Assembly (NCBI GenBank): GCA_013178295.1
Contig: JABLWW010000005.1
Span: 182,956-246,955 of the forward strand
Source of the DNA: Anaerolineae bacterium
GTDB taxonomy: Bacteria > Chloroflexota > Anaerolineae > Anaerolineales > Anaerolineaceae
Reading direction: 5' to 3'
Length of the DNA stretch: 64,000 nucleotides
The stretch's first letter is position 1. Every line of letters starts with the position of its first letter. The notes beneath the pieces were generated by a model. That model did not search any database, was not told the DNA's origin, and saw nothing but the letters and a program-made list of their open reading frames with translations. The position numbers and the translations under genes are program-made. Below are positions 17,517-25,373 of this stretch, piece after piece.

Positions 17517-18713
17517 ATGTATCCGATCAGTGTATATCTTCATATACCATTTTGTCTGAAGCGTTGTCATTACTGTGATTTTTGCAGCACTTCGGGGCGG
17601 CAGGATGCAATTGCCCAGTATGTGCATGCGCTTTGCCTTGAAATCGAGCAATGGGTAGCCCTGAGTGCCGTAAAGTTGCCAGTTCACACAGTATATTTTG
17701 GGGGCGGAACGCCGACCTTGTTATCTGTAAAGCAGTTTGAAGCTATTTTGTCAGTCATTTTCGAACGTTTTGATTGTTCTTCAGAGATGGAGATCACAGT
17801 GGAAGCAAACCCGGGAACGCTTTCTTTGGATTATCTGCGCGACTTGCGCAAGTTGGGAATCAACCGTATCAGTCTGGGGATGCAGAGCGCCCATGATCCC
17901 GAACTGCGTTTGCTGGGGAGGATTCATCGTTACGAAGATGTGGTGCAGGCGGTGCGATGGTCAAGGCTGGCTGGGTTTGGCCATCTCAATCTGGATTTGA
18001 TATATGGGTTGCCTGAGCAGAAAATGGAAGCCTGGAAACATACGCTTGAGGTTGCAGTTTCTTTGAGCCCCGAACATTTATCACTATATGCCCTGTCTCT
18101 GGAATGTGGCACAAGCCTGTATGACTGGACAATGCGCGGCCTGGTTGCTATTCCGGATGAGGATGTTGTTGCGGGGATGTACGAGTTTGCGATGGATTAT
18201 CTGGATACCAAAAGATATTTGCAGTATGAAATATCCAATTGGGCGCGAGCAACCGATGGATATATGTGTCAGCATAATCTTCAGTACTGGAGGAACTTTC
18301 CATACGTGGGTTTTGGAGCAGGTGCACATGGATTCGTTTTTGGTTATCGGTTGGAGAACGTTTCGGACGCAGATGAATATATGCGTCGCATGGATAAAGC
18401 AGTACAGGCGGAGTTGCCATGCAGTCCCGCGACGGATGTTCTTCAACGTGTCGATCGGCAAATGGAAATGGAAGAGACTATGATGCTTGGGCTGCGTCTG
18501 ACGCAGGAGGGTGTCTCTCAGCGTGCGTTTTATGAGCGTTTTGGTCAGACACCTGTGATGAAATTTGGTAAGCAATTGAGATATCTTGTCGAGGTGGGTT
18601 TGCTGGAATATGCTGGCAAAAATAATGACTGTATTCGCTTAACCAGACGCGGCAGATTGCTGGGCAACCAGGCATTTATGCATTTTATAGATACAGAGAG
18701 AAGGATTACTTAA
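17517..18713 (+). CDS. hemW: radical SAM heme chaperone HemW
   Basis: 398 residues from ATG 17517 (MYPISVYLHIPFC). The cluster-binding motif is CX3CX2C at Cys13, Cys17 and Cys20, followed by a further Cys23, and YFGGGTPT, NPGT, RISLGMQS and a C-terminal winged-helix-like part complete the HemW pattern. The four-Cys arrangement separates HemW-type proteins from true HemN oxidases; HemW delivers heme to target proteins. A TATCCT element nine bases before ATG and no ribosome site suggest a nearly leaderless mRNA. The 3' end overlaps the convergent L,D-transpeptidase gene by eight bases. Confidence 0.9.
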   Translation: MYPISVYLHIPFCLKRCHYCDFCSTSGRQDAIAQYVHALCLEIEQWVALSAVKLPVHTVYFGGGTPTLLSVKQFEAILSVIFERFDCSSEMEITVEANPGTLSLDYLRDLRKLGINRISLGMQSAHDPELRLLGRIHRYEDVVQAVRWSRLAGFGHLNLDLIYGLPEQKMEAWKHTLEVAVSLSPEHLSLYALSLECGTSLYDWTMRGLVAIPDEDVVAGMYEFAMDYLDTKRYLQYEISNWARATDGYMCQHNLQYWRNFPYVGFGAGAHGFVFGYRLENVSDADEYMRRMDKAVQAELPCSPATDVLQRVDRQMEMEETMMLGLRLTQEGVSQRAFYERFGQTPVMKFGKQLRYLVEVGLLEYAGKNNDCIRLTRRGRLLGNQAFMHFIDTERRIT

Positions 18714-19767
18714 CAACCACGCGGGTGCCATATCCGCGCTTTTCCCAGATTTCTGTACCTGCGACTGGGGTTGTCCAGCGATACAGCCATTTTGCTTCCT
18801 CTGTGCGCATGTTGACACAGCCGTGACTCATCGGATTCCCGAAATTGGTGTGCCAGTATGTGCCGTGAAATGCTACCCCAATGGAGGGTACAAAGAAGCA
18901 ACACCATGGTACCCCCGGCAGTTCATAGGCATTGATGTCAGCCGTCAGCCTGCCATCTCCCATGTGTTTTGAAGGCATTTTGACTTCAACATTATGTTTC
19001 CCGGTTGGGGTTTTTGTGCTGATGGCGTCTGGGAAGTCCTCGTACTCTACAGCTTGTATCAACCCCGTTGAAACCTTTGTTTTGAGGACAACTTTGTCGC
19101 CCTCGTAAGCAGTTAGTGTTTGATGGTATATAGAAACTTCAATCAATTTTGACCAGGGGTCAATGTCAGGTGATATTGGCTCCAGCTCTTCTGGCAAAAT
19201 GGGGCGCAGGTGTGAGGCTGGCACGTAGTAGATATTTCTACCGTCTAATTCATCCTCGATCTTATACCAGGCAGTACCGTCAGGGCCTTCTACAATATCG
19301 CGAATCCAGTGCACGGATTCATAATACAGCCGATAAAGATTTTGCCACCCCTGATCCTTTTTGTAGGTCATGGACTGGCTGAAGGGCACTGTTACCTCTG
19401 CGAGTTGCCCAGATTTGGCGATATATGAGAGGACAGGATTAAGTTTATAGTTGACTGGTACAAGATGCGGGCTGTGCATATAGCCGCCCCAGACCCGATG
19501 CCAGAGGGGGTTATATTTAGGCCCATGCTCCGAAATAACGTCATAATAGATGTTGACAAGTTCATCTCGGAAGTGCTGGCGAATGATGGTGCTTTTGTCG
19601 GAGGGTTCGCTGTAAACGCTGACCGAGCGGGTAGCCACGCGGGCCACCTTTAGACCATCGAACTCCTCTGCTTGCTCGGGGTCTTGAAGAATGGGCGAGA
19701 AAGCAATGGCCCCCAGCGAAGCCAGACCCAGTTTGAGAAAATCCCGTCGAGAGATTCGCCTGTTCAT
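18706..19767 (-). CDS. Tat-exported L,D-transpeptidase (YkuD domain)
   Basis: 353 residues. The N-terminus RRISRRDFLKLG is a twin-arginine signal. The YkuD catalytic segment HGTYWH...MSHGCVNM near the C-terminus carries the nucleophile Cys317 with His315. The region between (residues about 40-200) contains SH3-like strands. The enzyme should make or edit 3-3 peptidoglycan cross-links, or attach proteins to them, outside the membrane. The start ATG lies seven bases after an extended -10 box, so the mRNA is predicted to be leaderless. Tat export of a YkuD enzyme fits a folded precursor. Confidence 0.88.
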   Translation of the reverse strand: MNRRISRRDFLKLGLASLGAIAFSPILQDPEQAEEFDGLKVARVATRSVSVYSEPSDKSTIIRQHFRDELVNIYYDVISEHGPKYNPLWHRVWGGYMHSPHLVPVNYKLNPVLSYIAKSGQLAEVTVPFSQSMTYKKDQGWQNLYRLYYESVHWIRDIVEGPDGTAWYKIEDELDGRNIYYVPASHLRPILPEELEPISPDIDPWSKLIEVSIYHQTLTAYEGDKVVLKTKVSTGLIQAVEYEDFPDAISTKTPTGKHNVEVKMPSKHMGDGRLTADINAYELPGVPWCCFFVPSIGVAFHGTYWHTNFGNPMSHGCVNMRTEEAKWLYRWTTPVAGTEIWEKRGYGTRVVVK

Positions 19768-19774
19768 AGAGCTG

Positions 19775-19783
19775 ATTATACCA
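19775..19783 (-). promoter_or_regulatory. extended -10 promoter, leaderless L,D-transpeptidase mRNA
   Basis: Minus-strand TGG-TATAAT ends seven bases before the ATG at 19767. Predicted transcription start is 19768 or 19767, leaving no room for a ribosome site. Confidence 0.65.
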
Positions 19784-19812
19784 GGATAAAATGATGTTTT
19801 GTCTCCTAAAGC

Positions 19813-19828
19813 TCTGATTTATATCAGA
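19813..19828. promoter_or_regulatory. inverted repeat between divergent genes, possible operator
   Basis: TCTGAT-TTAT-ATCAGA has perfect six-base arms. It lies upstream of the L,D-transpeptidase -10 and about 50 bases before the GH5 gene's -10, so one protein could affect both. No bound factor is known. Confidence 0.35.
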
Positions 19829-19876
19829 ACAATAAGGGAATAATGTGCTGGGTAAAATGGTGAATATGCTGCAGTA

Positions 19877-19885
19877 TGCTATACT
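19877..19885 (+). promoter_or_regulatory. extended -10 promoter of the GH5 gene
   Basis: TGC-TATACT, predicted transcription start near 19892. The leader of about 100 bases contains the inverted repeat TCTCAA-GCAAGT-TTGAGA (19908-19925), which could fold as a small hairpin. Confidence 0.5.
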
Positions 19886-19991
19886 CGAAGTGTGTGAGGC
19901 GGGGCATTCTCAAGCAAGTTTGAGAGTAAAATTGCTGTCGAGTTTGTCGTCTGATGATTAAACGTATCGGCTAGAGGAGTTTTTAGAAAAC

Positions 19992-21899
19992 GTGAAACTC
20001 CAACTGAGTGGACGCTGGTTCAAAGATGAATTTGGCAGAACCCTGATATTGCGAGGGGTCAACTTGGGGGGCAGTTCTAAAGTGCCATATCTTCCAAATG
20101 GGGCAACCCATCTTCCTGACAGCTTTGTGCATTACCGTAATGTGTCTTTCGTGGGCAGACCATTTCCTCTTGGGGAGGCAGATGAGCATTTGCGACGCTT
20201 GAAGAGGTGGGGGCTGACTTTTGTGCGTTTTGTTGTGACCTGGGAGGCAATCGAACATGCCGGCCCGGGGATATACGATGAAGCCTATCTGGATTATGTG
20301 TATCAGATTGTGAAAAAGGCTGGCGATTATGGTATCAGTCTTTTTATTGATCCACATCAGGATTGCTGGAGTCGTTTCACGGGGGGAGACGGCGCTCCCG
20401 CCTGGACGCTGGAATGTGTGGGGATGGACATCAGCAGGATGAAGGAAACAGGCGCGGCTTTGGTTCACTATTTTCATGATGGGCCCCTTCCGCGCATGGT
20501 CTGGCCCACCAATTACAGTAAGTTTGCTGCCAGCACGATGTTCACTTTGTTTTATGGCGGGAATGACTTTGCGCCAGAGGTGCGGGTGGATGGGGTGCCT
20601 GTGCAGGAGTATTTGCAGGGTCATTTCATTGCCGCGGTGCAGCAGCTTGCCGTGCGGTTGAAAGCGTTGGACAATGTGGTTGGTTATGACAGTTTAAATG
20701 AACCTTCGCCCGGATTGATTGGCTGTAACCATCTGCATGACCCGCATGGGATGGTATGCACTGCCATGGTGCGCAATGGTGAGATGCCCTCTTTTCTTCA
20801 GGGAATGGCGCTGGCTTCCGGGTTTCCGCAGATGGTGGGCATTTGGGAGCTTGGTTATTTTGGCTGGAAACAGGTGGGCAGCCGCCTGCTTAACCCAAAC
20901 GGCGTCAGACTCTGGCGGGAGGGTTTTGATTGCATCTGGCGGCAGCACGGGGTGTGGGATGTCAGCCAGGACGGGACGCCGTGTTTGTTGCTGCCCGAGT
21001 ATTTCAGTATGGTGGATGGAAGGGAAGTAAATTTTTGCCAGGATTATCTCAAACCTTTTATCAACCGTTTTGCGCATGCAATACGGGAAATTGACGCAAG
21101 AGCGATAGTGTTTGTAGAAGGGGTAACATTTGAACCGCCCCCAAAGTGGGAAGCGCACGATGCGCAGAATGTGGTGTGTGCGTCGCACTGGTATGATGTG
21201 GTGACGCTTTACAACAAACAGTATTTTAAGCGGTTTGGTGTTGATATTCATCACCGCCGCCCGGTGTTTGGCGCTGGAAATGTGCGGCGGATGTTTGTCC
21301 GACAACTGGAAGATATGAAGAATTGGGCTTATGAACGGTTTGGCGATGTTCCCATTCTAATTGGAGAATTTGGTATTCCCTTTGATATGAATGCCAAAGC
21401 TTCATACATTACAGGGGACTTTTCACAGCAAACACAGGCGATGGATGCCAGCTTTCAGGCGATGGATGCCAATTTGCTAAGCTGTACGCTGTGGAATTAC
21501 ACCGCGGATAATGACAATCGTTGGGGGGATCAGTGGAACGAAGAGGATTTTTCGATTTTCAGCCGCGATCAACAAAAGAACCCTGCGCATCTTGATTCGG
21601 GTGGCAGAGCGCTGGATGCGGTTGTGCGTCCATATCCTCGCTGTGTTGCCGGGGAGCCTTTGCAAATGCGCTTTGACTATCGCTCTGGGGAGTTCTTTTT
21701 CCGCTTTCGGCATGATGCAAATGTGAAAAAGCCCACTGAGATATACCTGCCGCAATATCACTATGGTCGGGGCTACAGGGTTGAGGTCAGCGATGGCGAG
21801 TTTGATGTGGATGAGGTGCAGCAAACACTATTCTATACACATTCGATGCAGCAGACAGAGCACACGATTCTCATCCGCAGGGCAGCAGGGAGGGCATAG
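19992..21899 (+). CDS. GH5 family glycosidase, glucosylceramidase/sterylglucosidase-like
   Basis: 635 residues from GTG 19992, with GAGGAG upstream. RGVNLGGSSKVPY near the N-terminus is typical of GH5 subfamily 12 enzymes, known mostly from fungi as glucosylceramidases and steryl-beta-glucosidases. SLNEP provides the acid/base Glu and LIGEFGIP the nucleophile Glu. The barrel spans about residues 15-500; a beta-sandwich-like tail follows. No signal peptide is seen. A glycolipid substrate is an inference from the subfamily motif. Convergent with the transketolase-like gene, 44 bases apart. Confidence 0.82.
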   Translation: MKLQLSGRWFKDEFGRTLILRGVNLGGSSKVPYLPNGATHLPDSFVHYRNVSFVGRPFPLGEADEHLRRLKRWGLTFVRFVVTWEAIEHAGPGIYDEAYLDYVYQIVKKAGDYGISLFIDPHQDCWSRFTGGDGAPAWTLECVGMDISRMKETGAALVHYFHDGPLPRMVWPTNYSKFAASTMFTLFYGGNDFAPEVRVDGVPVQEYLQGHFIAAVQQLAVRLKALDNVVGYDSLNEPSPGLIGCNHLHDPHGMVCTAMVRNGEMPSFLQGMALASGFPQMVGIWELGYFGWKQVGSRLLNPNGVRLWREGFDCIWRQHGVWDVSQDGTPCLLLPEYFSMVDGREVNFCQDYLKPFINRFAHAIREIDARAIVFVEGVTFEPPPKWEAHDAQNVVCASHWYDVVTLYNKQYFKRFGVDIHHRRPVFGAGNVRRMFVRQLEDMKNWAYERFGDVPILIGEFGIPFDMNAKASYITGDFSQQTQAMDASFQAMDANLLSCTLWNYTADNDNRWGDQWNEEDFSIFSRDQQKNPAHLDSGGRALDAVVRPYPRCVAGEPLQMRFDYRSGEFFFRFRHDANVKKPTEIYLPQYHYGRGYRVEVSDGEFDVDEVQQTLFYTHSMQQTEHTILIRRAAGRA

Positions 21900-21943
21900 C
21901 GCCACTGAAAGAGAGCCGCCTTCCGGGCTATTGTTTTGCGGCA

Positions 21944-24304
21944 TCAGCTTTGTTCTGCGGCAGATATTTCGGCTTTTAGACGGGCAAGCCGCTGTGGTCT
22001 TTCCCGCACAAAGCGCTCGACGCCCTTGAGAATCCAAAACGGGGAGAGATGTGCCTCATCGAGCACGTCTTCCACGCTTCCGCCGGTGCGCCAGCGGTTG
22101 TCCCAATCGGCGGAGAGGGCGTATTCCTCGGCAATTTTGGTGTGCAGCCAGGGCTGCATTAACATGCGCGCCTGTGTGGTGATGACTGTGGAGTCTATCC
22201 AGTCAGAAGGGGAAAGTACACAGGTGCGGTAGTGTTCTGGCTGAGATGCAAAGAGTTCGGCGCTGGTGGCGCAGACAATTTTGACATTTAGCTGGCGGCG
22301 TTCAAGCTCGGGCAAAAGCTGGATGATGTTGGCTACTGCACTGGTGCCCTGAACGATGATTGTACCGCCGCGGGGCTGTTCCTTTTGATAATCGCGCAGA
22401 ATGTAGGCGCCGTGCGCAGCTTCAAAGTGGGATGGTAAGCCAAGTTTTTGACGGTCAGGGATGGTGATGGGTGGACGTGTGAGGTGTAGGGCGACGATGG
22501 GGATGTCCATTTTGAGTGCGGTTGCCAAAAGCACTGGCACTTCGTTGTGTTCCCATGGGTGAAGGTTGATGACCTGCCCTTGCGGGAAGAGTTGGGTTAC
22601 CCCAGGGGCAAAAATACCAAAATGCGTGCGGCTGTCTTCGGCGGTTTCGGGCCCGGAGTGCCCCGCTACCCACAAGATTTTGCCCAGCTTTAGCTGGCAG
22701 TCCTGCGCAAGCTGGCTGAAAAGCCTGAGCATCCCATATTTCAGATAAGCGAAGGAGCCATAGGTGGAGCAGGCGCCCCAGAAGCCATTGAACTCCTGTT
22801 CCGGGTCAGATGCAAAGTTAACGCTTGCCATGCCAGCCAAAAGCCCGGCGTTGACGAACTCGGTAATTTCCTGCGGCAGCAGAACCCCCTGCGGATTACC
22901 GAAGCGCTCGTACCAGCCATAACCGGGAAAATCACCATATTTTTCTGCAAAGCCGTTGATATTGGTAGAGGCTGCCAGGTCAGCCGAGCAAGCCAGAAAG
23001 AGCGGACGCCCATACTCTTTTGCTCCAAAGGCGTTTACCCATGCGCCCCACTTTGCCAGCGCGGCGCGGTTAGCGATGTGTGTGCCTGGCTGAACGTACA
23101 AATTTGATGGGTAATTGCGGTAATCGTATAAACGCGGATCTTTGAATGGTGTGCGGTACCCCAACTGAAAAGTCTCAAGAGATGATGGAACGCTTTCCCC
23201 AATACGAACCAGCGTATCGGCAATATCATCAATCAGGTCTTGGTCTTGGTGCAGGACGCTGATGATAGTTTTTAAGTTTGCCTCAAATTCAGCGCGTAGC
23301 GCCGATGCCTCTTGGGGAGCTTTTCCCCCAAAGTTGACGAACTGCACACCGTACTTCTCCATAAACTGCCGTTTTGTTTCCCAAAAGAGGTCTGAGTTGA
23401 TGGGGTGGGGAATGCCGTGTGAGGCGTTATCATATTTGAGGTAGCCGCGCCCTTTGCGTGTTTTGATATATGCCATGCTGGGCTGCTTTTCAGGGTTGGG
23501 CTGATGGGTCATGGCGAGGAGGGTCTTTGTTATATCCTCCCAGTCCTCGCCTTGCGCGTAGCCAAAAACGCGCCATCCGTGGGCGGCATACCAGTCTGCT
23601 GGTGTTCCGTAGACGGAACTACTGACGGGATGTTCATCAATGCCAAAGTCGTTCCAGTCAATGATGTGGTAAAGATTATCCAGCGCCAATCCCCAGGCGG
23701 TGTTCATGGCTTCATAATTGGCGCCAGGGGTCAAGCCTCCTTCGCCTTCGAGGAAAAACACTTTTACTTGAGCGGCGCCAGCGCGCTTGAGTGCCAGCGC
23801 TTCACCGACGGCGGCGGTGCTGCCATGTCCGGATGGTCCGGTATTGAACTTCAAAAAGAGGGTTTTGCCTTCCATTTCCGCATGACCAGATAAACCACCG
23901 CGCTGGCGAAAATTCAACAGGTCTTGCCAGTATAGAACGCGCCTGTCAGATGGGTGCAGGGCAAAGCGTTGGTCGCCGGTTTGCTGATATTTGATCCGCA
24001 TGGCTTCGTTGAGCAGCGCCAGCGTGCAGTAGATCAGAGGCACGGTGTGCCCGGCGCCGAGAATAAAACGGTCGGCAAAGGTCTTTTGGGGGTGGCGGAT
24101 ATCCCAGCGCATCACCCCGCTCAGCAGCAGAGTGATAAGGATGGGCACCTTTGAACGGGAGCCGCCGGGGTGCCCGCTCTGACGGTAGTTGAGGGTAATG
24201 TCGAGCAGCTGGTCAATCAGGTCTTTGATTTTTTCCCAGCGGGCGTAGTTTTTGGATAGCTCGGCAAGCATCTGGCTGGTTATTGAGGCGGTTTCTTGTG
24301 TCAT
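21944..24304 (-). CDS. divergent transketolase-like protein
   Basis: 786 residues, longer than the usual 620-680. The N-terminal thiamine diphosphate domain shows RQSGHPGG and GHTVPLIY, then EGEGGLTPG...YEAMN in the metal/cofactor position, the pyrimidine domain shows GYGWYERFG and the C-terminal domain STYGSFAYLKYG. The usual GDGxxxEG is EGEGGLTPG and GHPGxPxG is GHPGGSRS, so it belongs to a side branch of the transketolase family. It may act on pentose phosphates or another ketose donor. The start follows AGGGA. No transaldolase or other pentose phosphate gene lies next to it. Confidence 0.8.
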   Translation of the reverse strand: MTQETASITSQMLAELSKNYARWEKIKDLIDQLLDITLNYRQSGHPGGSRSKVPILITLLLSGVMRWDIRHPQKTFADRFILGAGHTVPLIYCTLALLNEAMRIKYQQTGDQRFALHPSDRRVLYWQDLLNFRQRGGLSGHAEMEGKTLFLKFNTGPSGHGSTAAVGEALALKRAGAAQVKVFFLEGEGGLTPGANYEAMNTAWGLALDNLYHIIDWNDFGIDEHPVSSSVYGTPADWYAAHGWRVFGYAQGEDWEDITKTLLAMTHQPNPEKQPSMAYIKTRKGRGYLKYDNASHGIPHPINSDLFWETKRQFMEKYGVQFVNFGGKAPQEASALRAEFEANLKTIISVLHQDQDLIDDIADTLVRIGESVPSSLETFQLGYRTPFKDPRLYDYRNYPSNLYVQPGTHIANRAALAKWGAWVNAFGAKEYGRPLFLACSADLAASTNINGFAEKYGDFPGYGWYERFGNPQGVLLPQEITEFVNAGLLAGMASVNFASDPEQEFNGFWGACSTYGSFAYLKYGMLRLFSQLAQDCQLKLGKILWVAGHSGPETAEDSRTHFGIFAPGVTQLFPQGQVINLHPWEHNEVPVLLATALKMDIPIVALHLTRPPITIPDRQKLGLPSHFEAAHGAYILRDYQKEQPRGGTIIVQGTSAVANIIQLLPELERRQLNVKIVCATSAELFASQPEHYRTCVLSPSDWIDSTVITTQARMLMQPWLHTKIAEEYALSADWDNRWRTGGSVEDVLDEAHLSPFWILKGVERFVRERPQRLARLKAEISAAEQS

Positions 24305-24342
24305 GTTCCCTCGTGAAAAATTCTAACAGGCAATATGGCAAA

Positions 24343-24348
24343 TTATAA
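24343..24348 (-). promoter_or_regulatory. -10 element of the transketolase-like gene
   Basis: Minus-strand TATAAT, predicted transcription start near 24336, giving a leader of about 31 bases with an AGGGA ribosome site before ATG 24304. No clear -35. Confidence 0.45.
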
Positions 24349-24378
24349 TGTAATTCGCAGCGCGGGTTCGAGTCAGCA

Positions 24379-24384
24379 TATAAT
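24379..24384 (+). promoter_or_regulatory. -10 element, leaderless start of the pyruvate-kinase-like gene
   Basis: TATAAT followed by six bases and then ATG at 24391. Counting seven bases from the last T gives transcription start at the A of the ATG. There is neither a ribosome site nor a clear -35. Confidence 0.6.
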
Positions 24385-24390
24385 AGAGGC

Positions 24391-25365
24391 ATGTTGTATG
24401 AAATCATCGCTACGCTGGGTCCGGCAAGCCAGGATGAGGCGCTCTGGGAAGAATTGCGCCTTGCCGGTGCGACGGCTTTTCGCCTGAACACGTCGCATAT
24501 TTCGCTTTCCGAGTTGGAGCGGTGGCTGATGAGGCTGGCGCGGTATTTTGACAGGCTGGGAGTGCCACTGCCGGTGGTATTGGATTTACAGGGGAGCAAA
24601 TGGCGGGTTGGGCAGATGCTGCCCGTTATGCTGGCGGCTGGGGAGCGAGTCGAATTGATCTGCGCGCAGACTTCTGACAGGCGCGGGGTGCTGCCGGTGC
24701 CCCACAGTGATTTCTTTGAAGCGGGGAGGGTTTCCAGCGGGGAGGTGGCTCTGAATGACGGCAGGGTGCTGCTGGCGGTGGAAGAAATTTCAAGCGAGCG
24801 GGCGGCGGCGCGGGTGGTGCAGGGCGGCGAGGTCTCAGCGCGCAAGGGGATCACGTACCGCGCTTCGGATTTTCGCGCCGAGAGACTGAGCGAGAAAGAC
24901 CATGCGATTGTCAAAAACGCCCAGGGGCTGGGGTTTTTGCGTTATGCAATTTCTTATGTGCGCGATGCAATGGAGATGGCAAAGTATCGGGTGCATTTTG
25001 GCAGGGAGGTGCACCTGACAGCGAAAATTGAGCGGCAGAGCGCAGTGGATGACGCTGAAAGCCTGGCGAATCATGCGGATGCGCTGTGGCTGTGCCGCGG
25101 CGACTTGGGCGCTGAGGTGGGGCTGCGCAACATGGCAGAGCAGGTACATCTGTTCTCTAGAAAGCTGCGGCGTCTTCAATCCCCAGTACTGCTGGCGGGA
25201 CAGGTGCTGGAGCATTTGACGGTATCCCCTGCGGCGACCCGTTCGGAGTTGTGTCATCTTTATGATGCGTTGCAGGCAGGCTACTGCGGTTTTGTGCTGT
25301 CGGATGAGTGCGCGGTGGGCAAATATCCGGTCGAAGCCTGCCGTGCGGCGGCTCTGTTTCGTTGA
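24391..25365 (+). CDS. short pyruvate-kinase-like protein
   Basis: 324 residues. IATLGPAS, FRLNTSH (Arg31, Asn33, His36), LDLQGSKWR, a B-domain-like insert, LTAKIERQ, CRGDLGAEVG and ATRSELCHLYDAL follow the order of the pyruvate kinase barrel. The usual 470-residue enzyme has a C-terminal regulatory domain, which is absent here, and several canonical stretches are reworded (for example the MxARGDLG segment reads LCRGDLG). It may be a minimal pyruvate kinase or a relative with another role. Predicted leaderless. It ends eight bases before the convergent HEAT-repeat gene's stop. Confidence 0.75.
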   Translation: MLYEIIATLGPASQDEALWEELRLAGATAFRLNTSHISLSELERWLMRLARYFDRLGVPLPVVLDLQGSKWRVGQMLPVMLAAGERVELICAQTSDRRGVLPVPHSDFFEAGRVSSGEVALNDGRVLLAVEEISSERAAARVVQGGEVSARKGITYRASDFRAERLSEKDHAIVKNAQGLGFLRYAISYVRDAMEMAKYRVHFGREVHLTAKIERQSAVDDAESLANHADALWLCRGDLGAEVGLRNMAEQVHLFSRKLRRLQSPVLLAGQVLEHLTVSPAATRSELCHLYDALQAGYCGFVLSDECAVGKYPVEACRAAALFR

Positions 25366-25373
25366 GATAGGGT

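Noticed and set aside
24391..25365. Short pyruvate-kinase gene as a frameshifted full-length gene.
   Set aside because: Only eight bases separate its stop from the convergent HEAT gene, so no room exists for a lost C-terminal domain.
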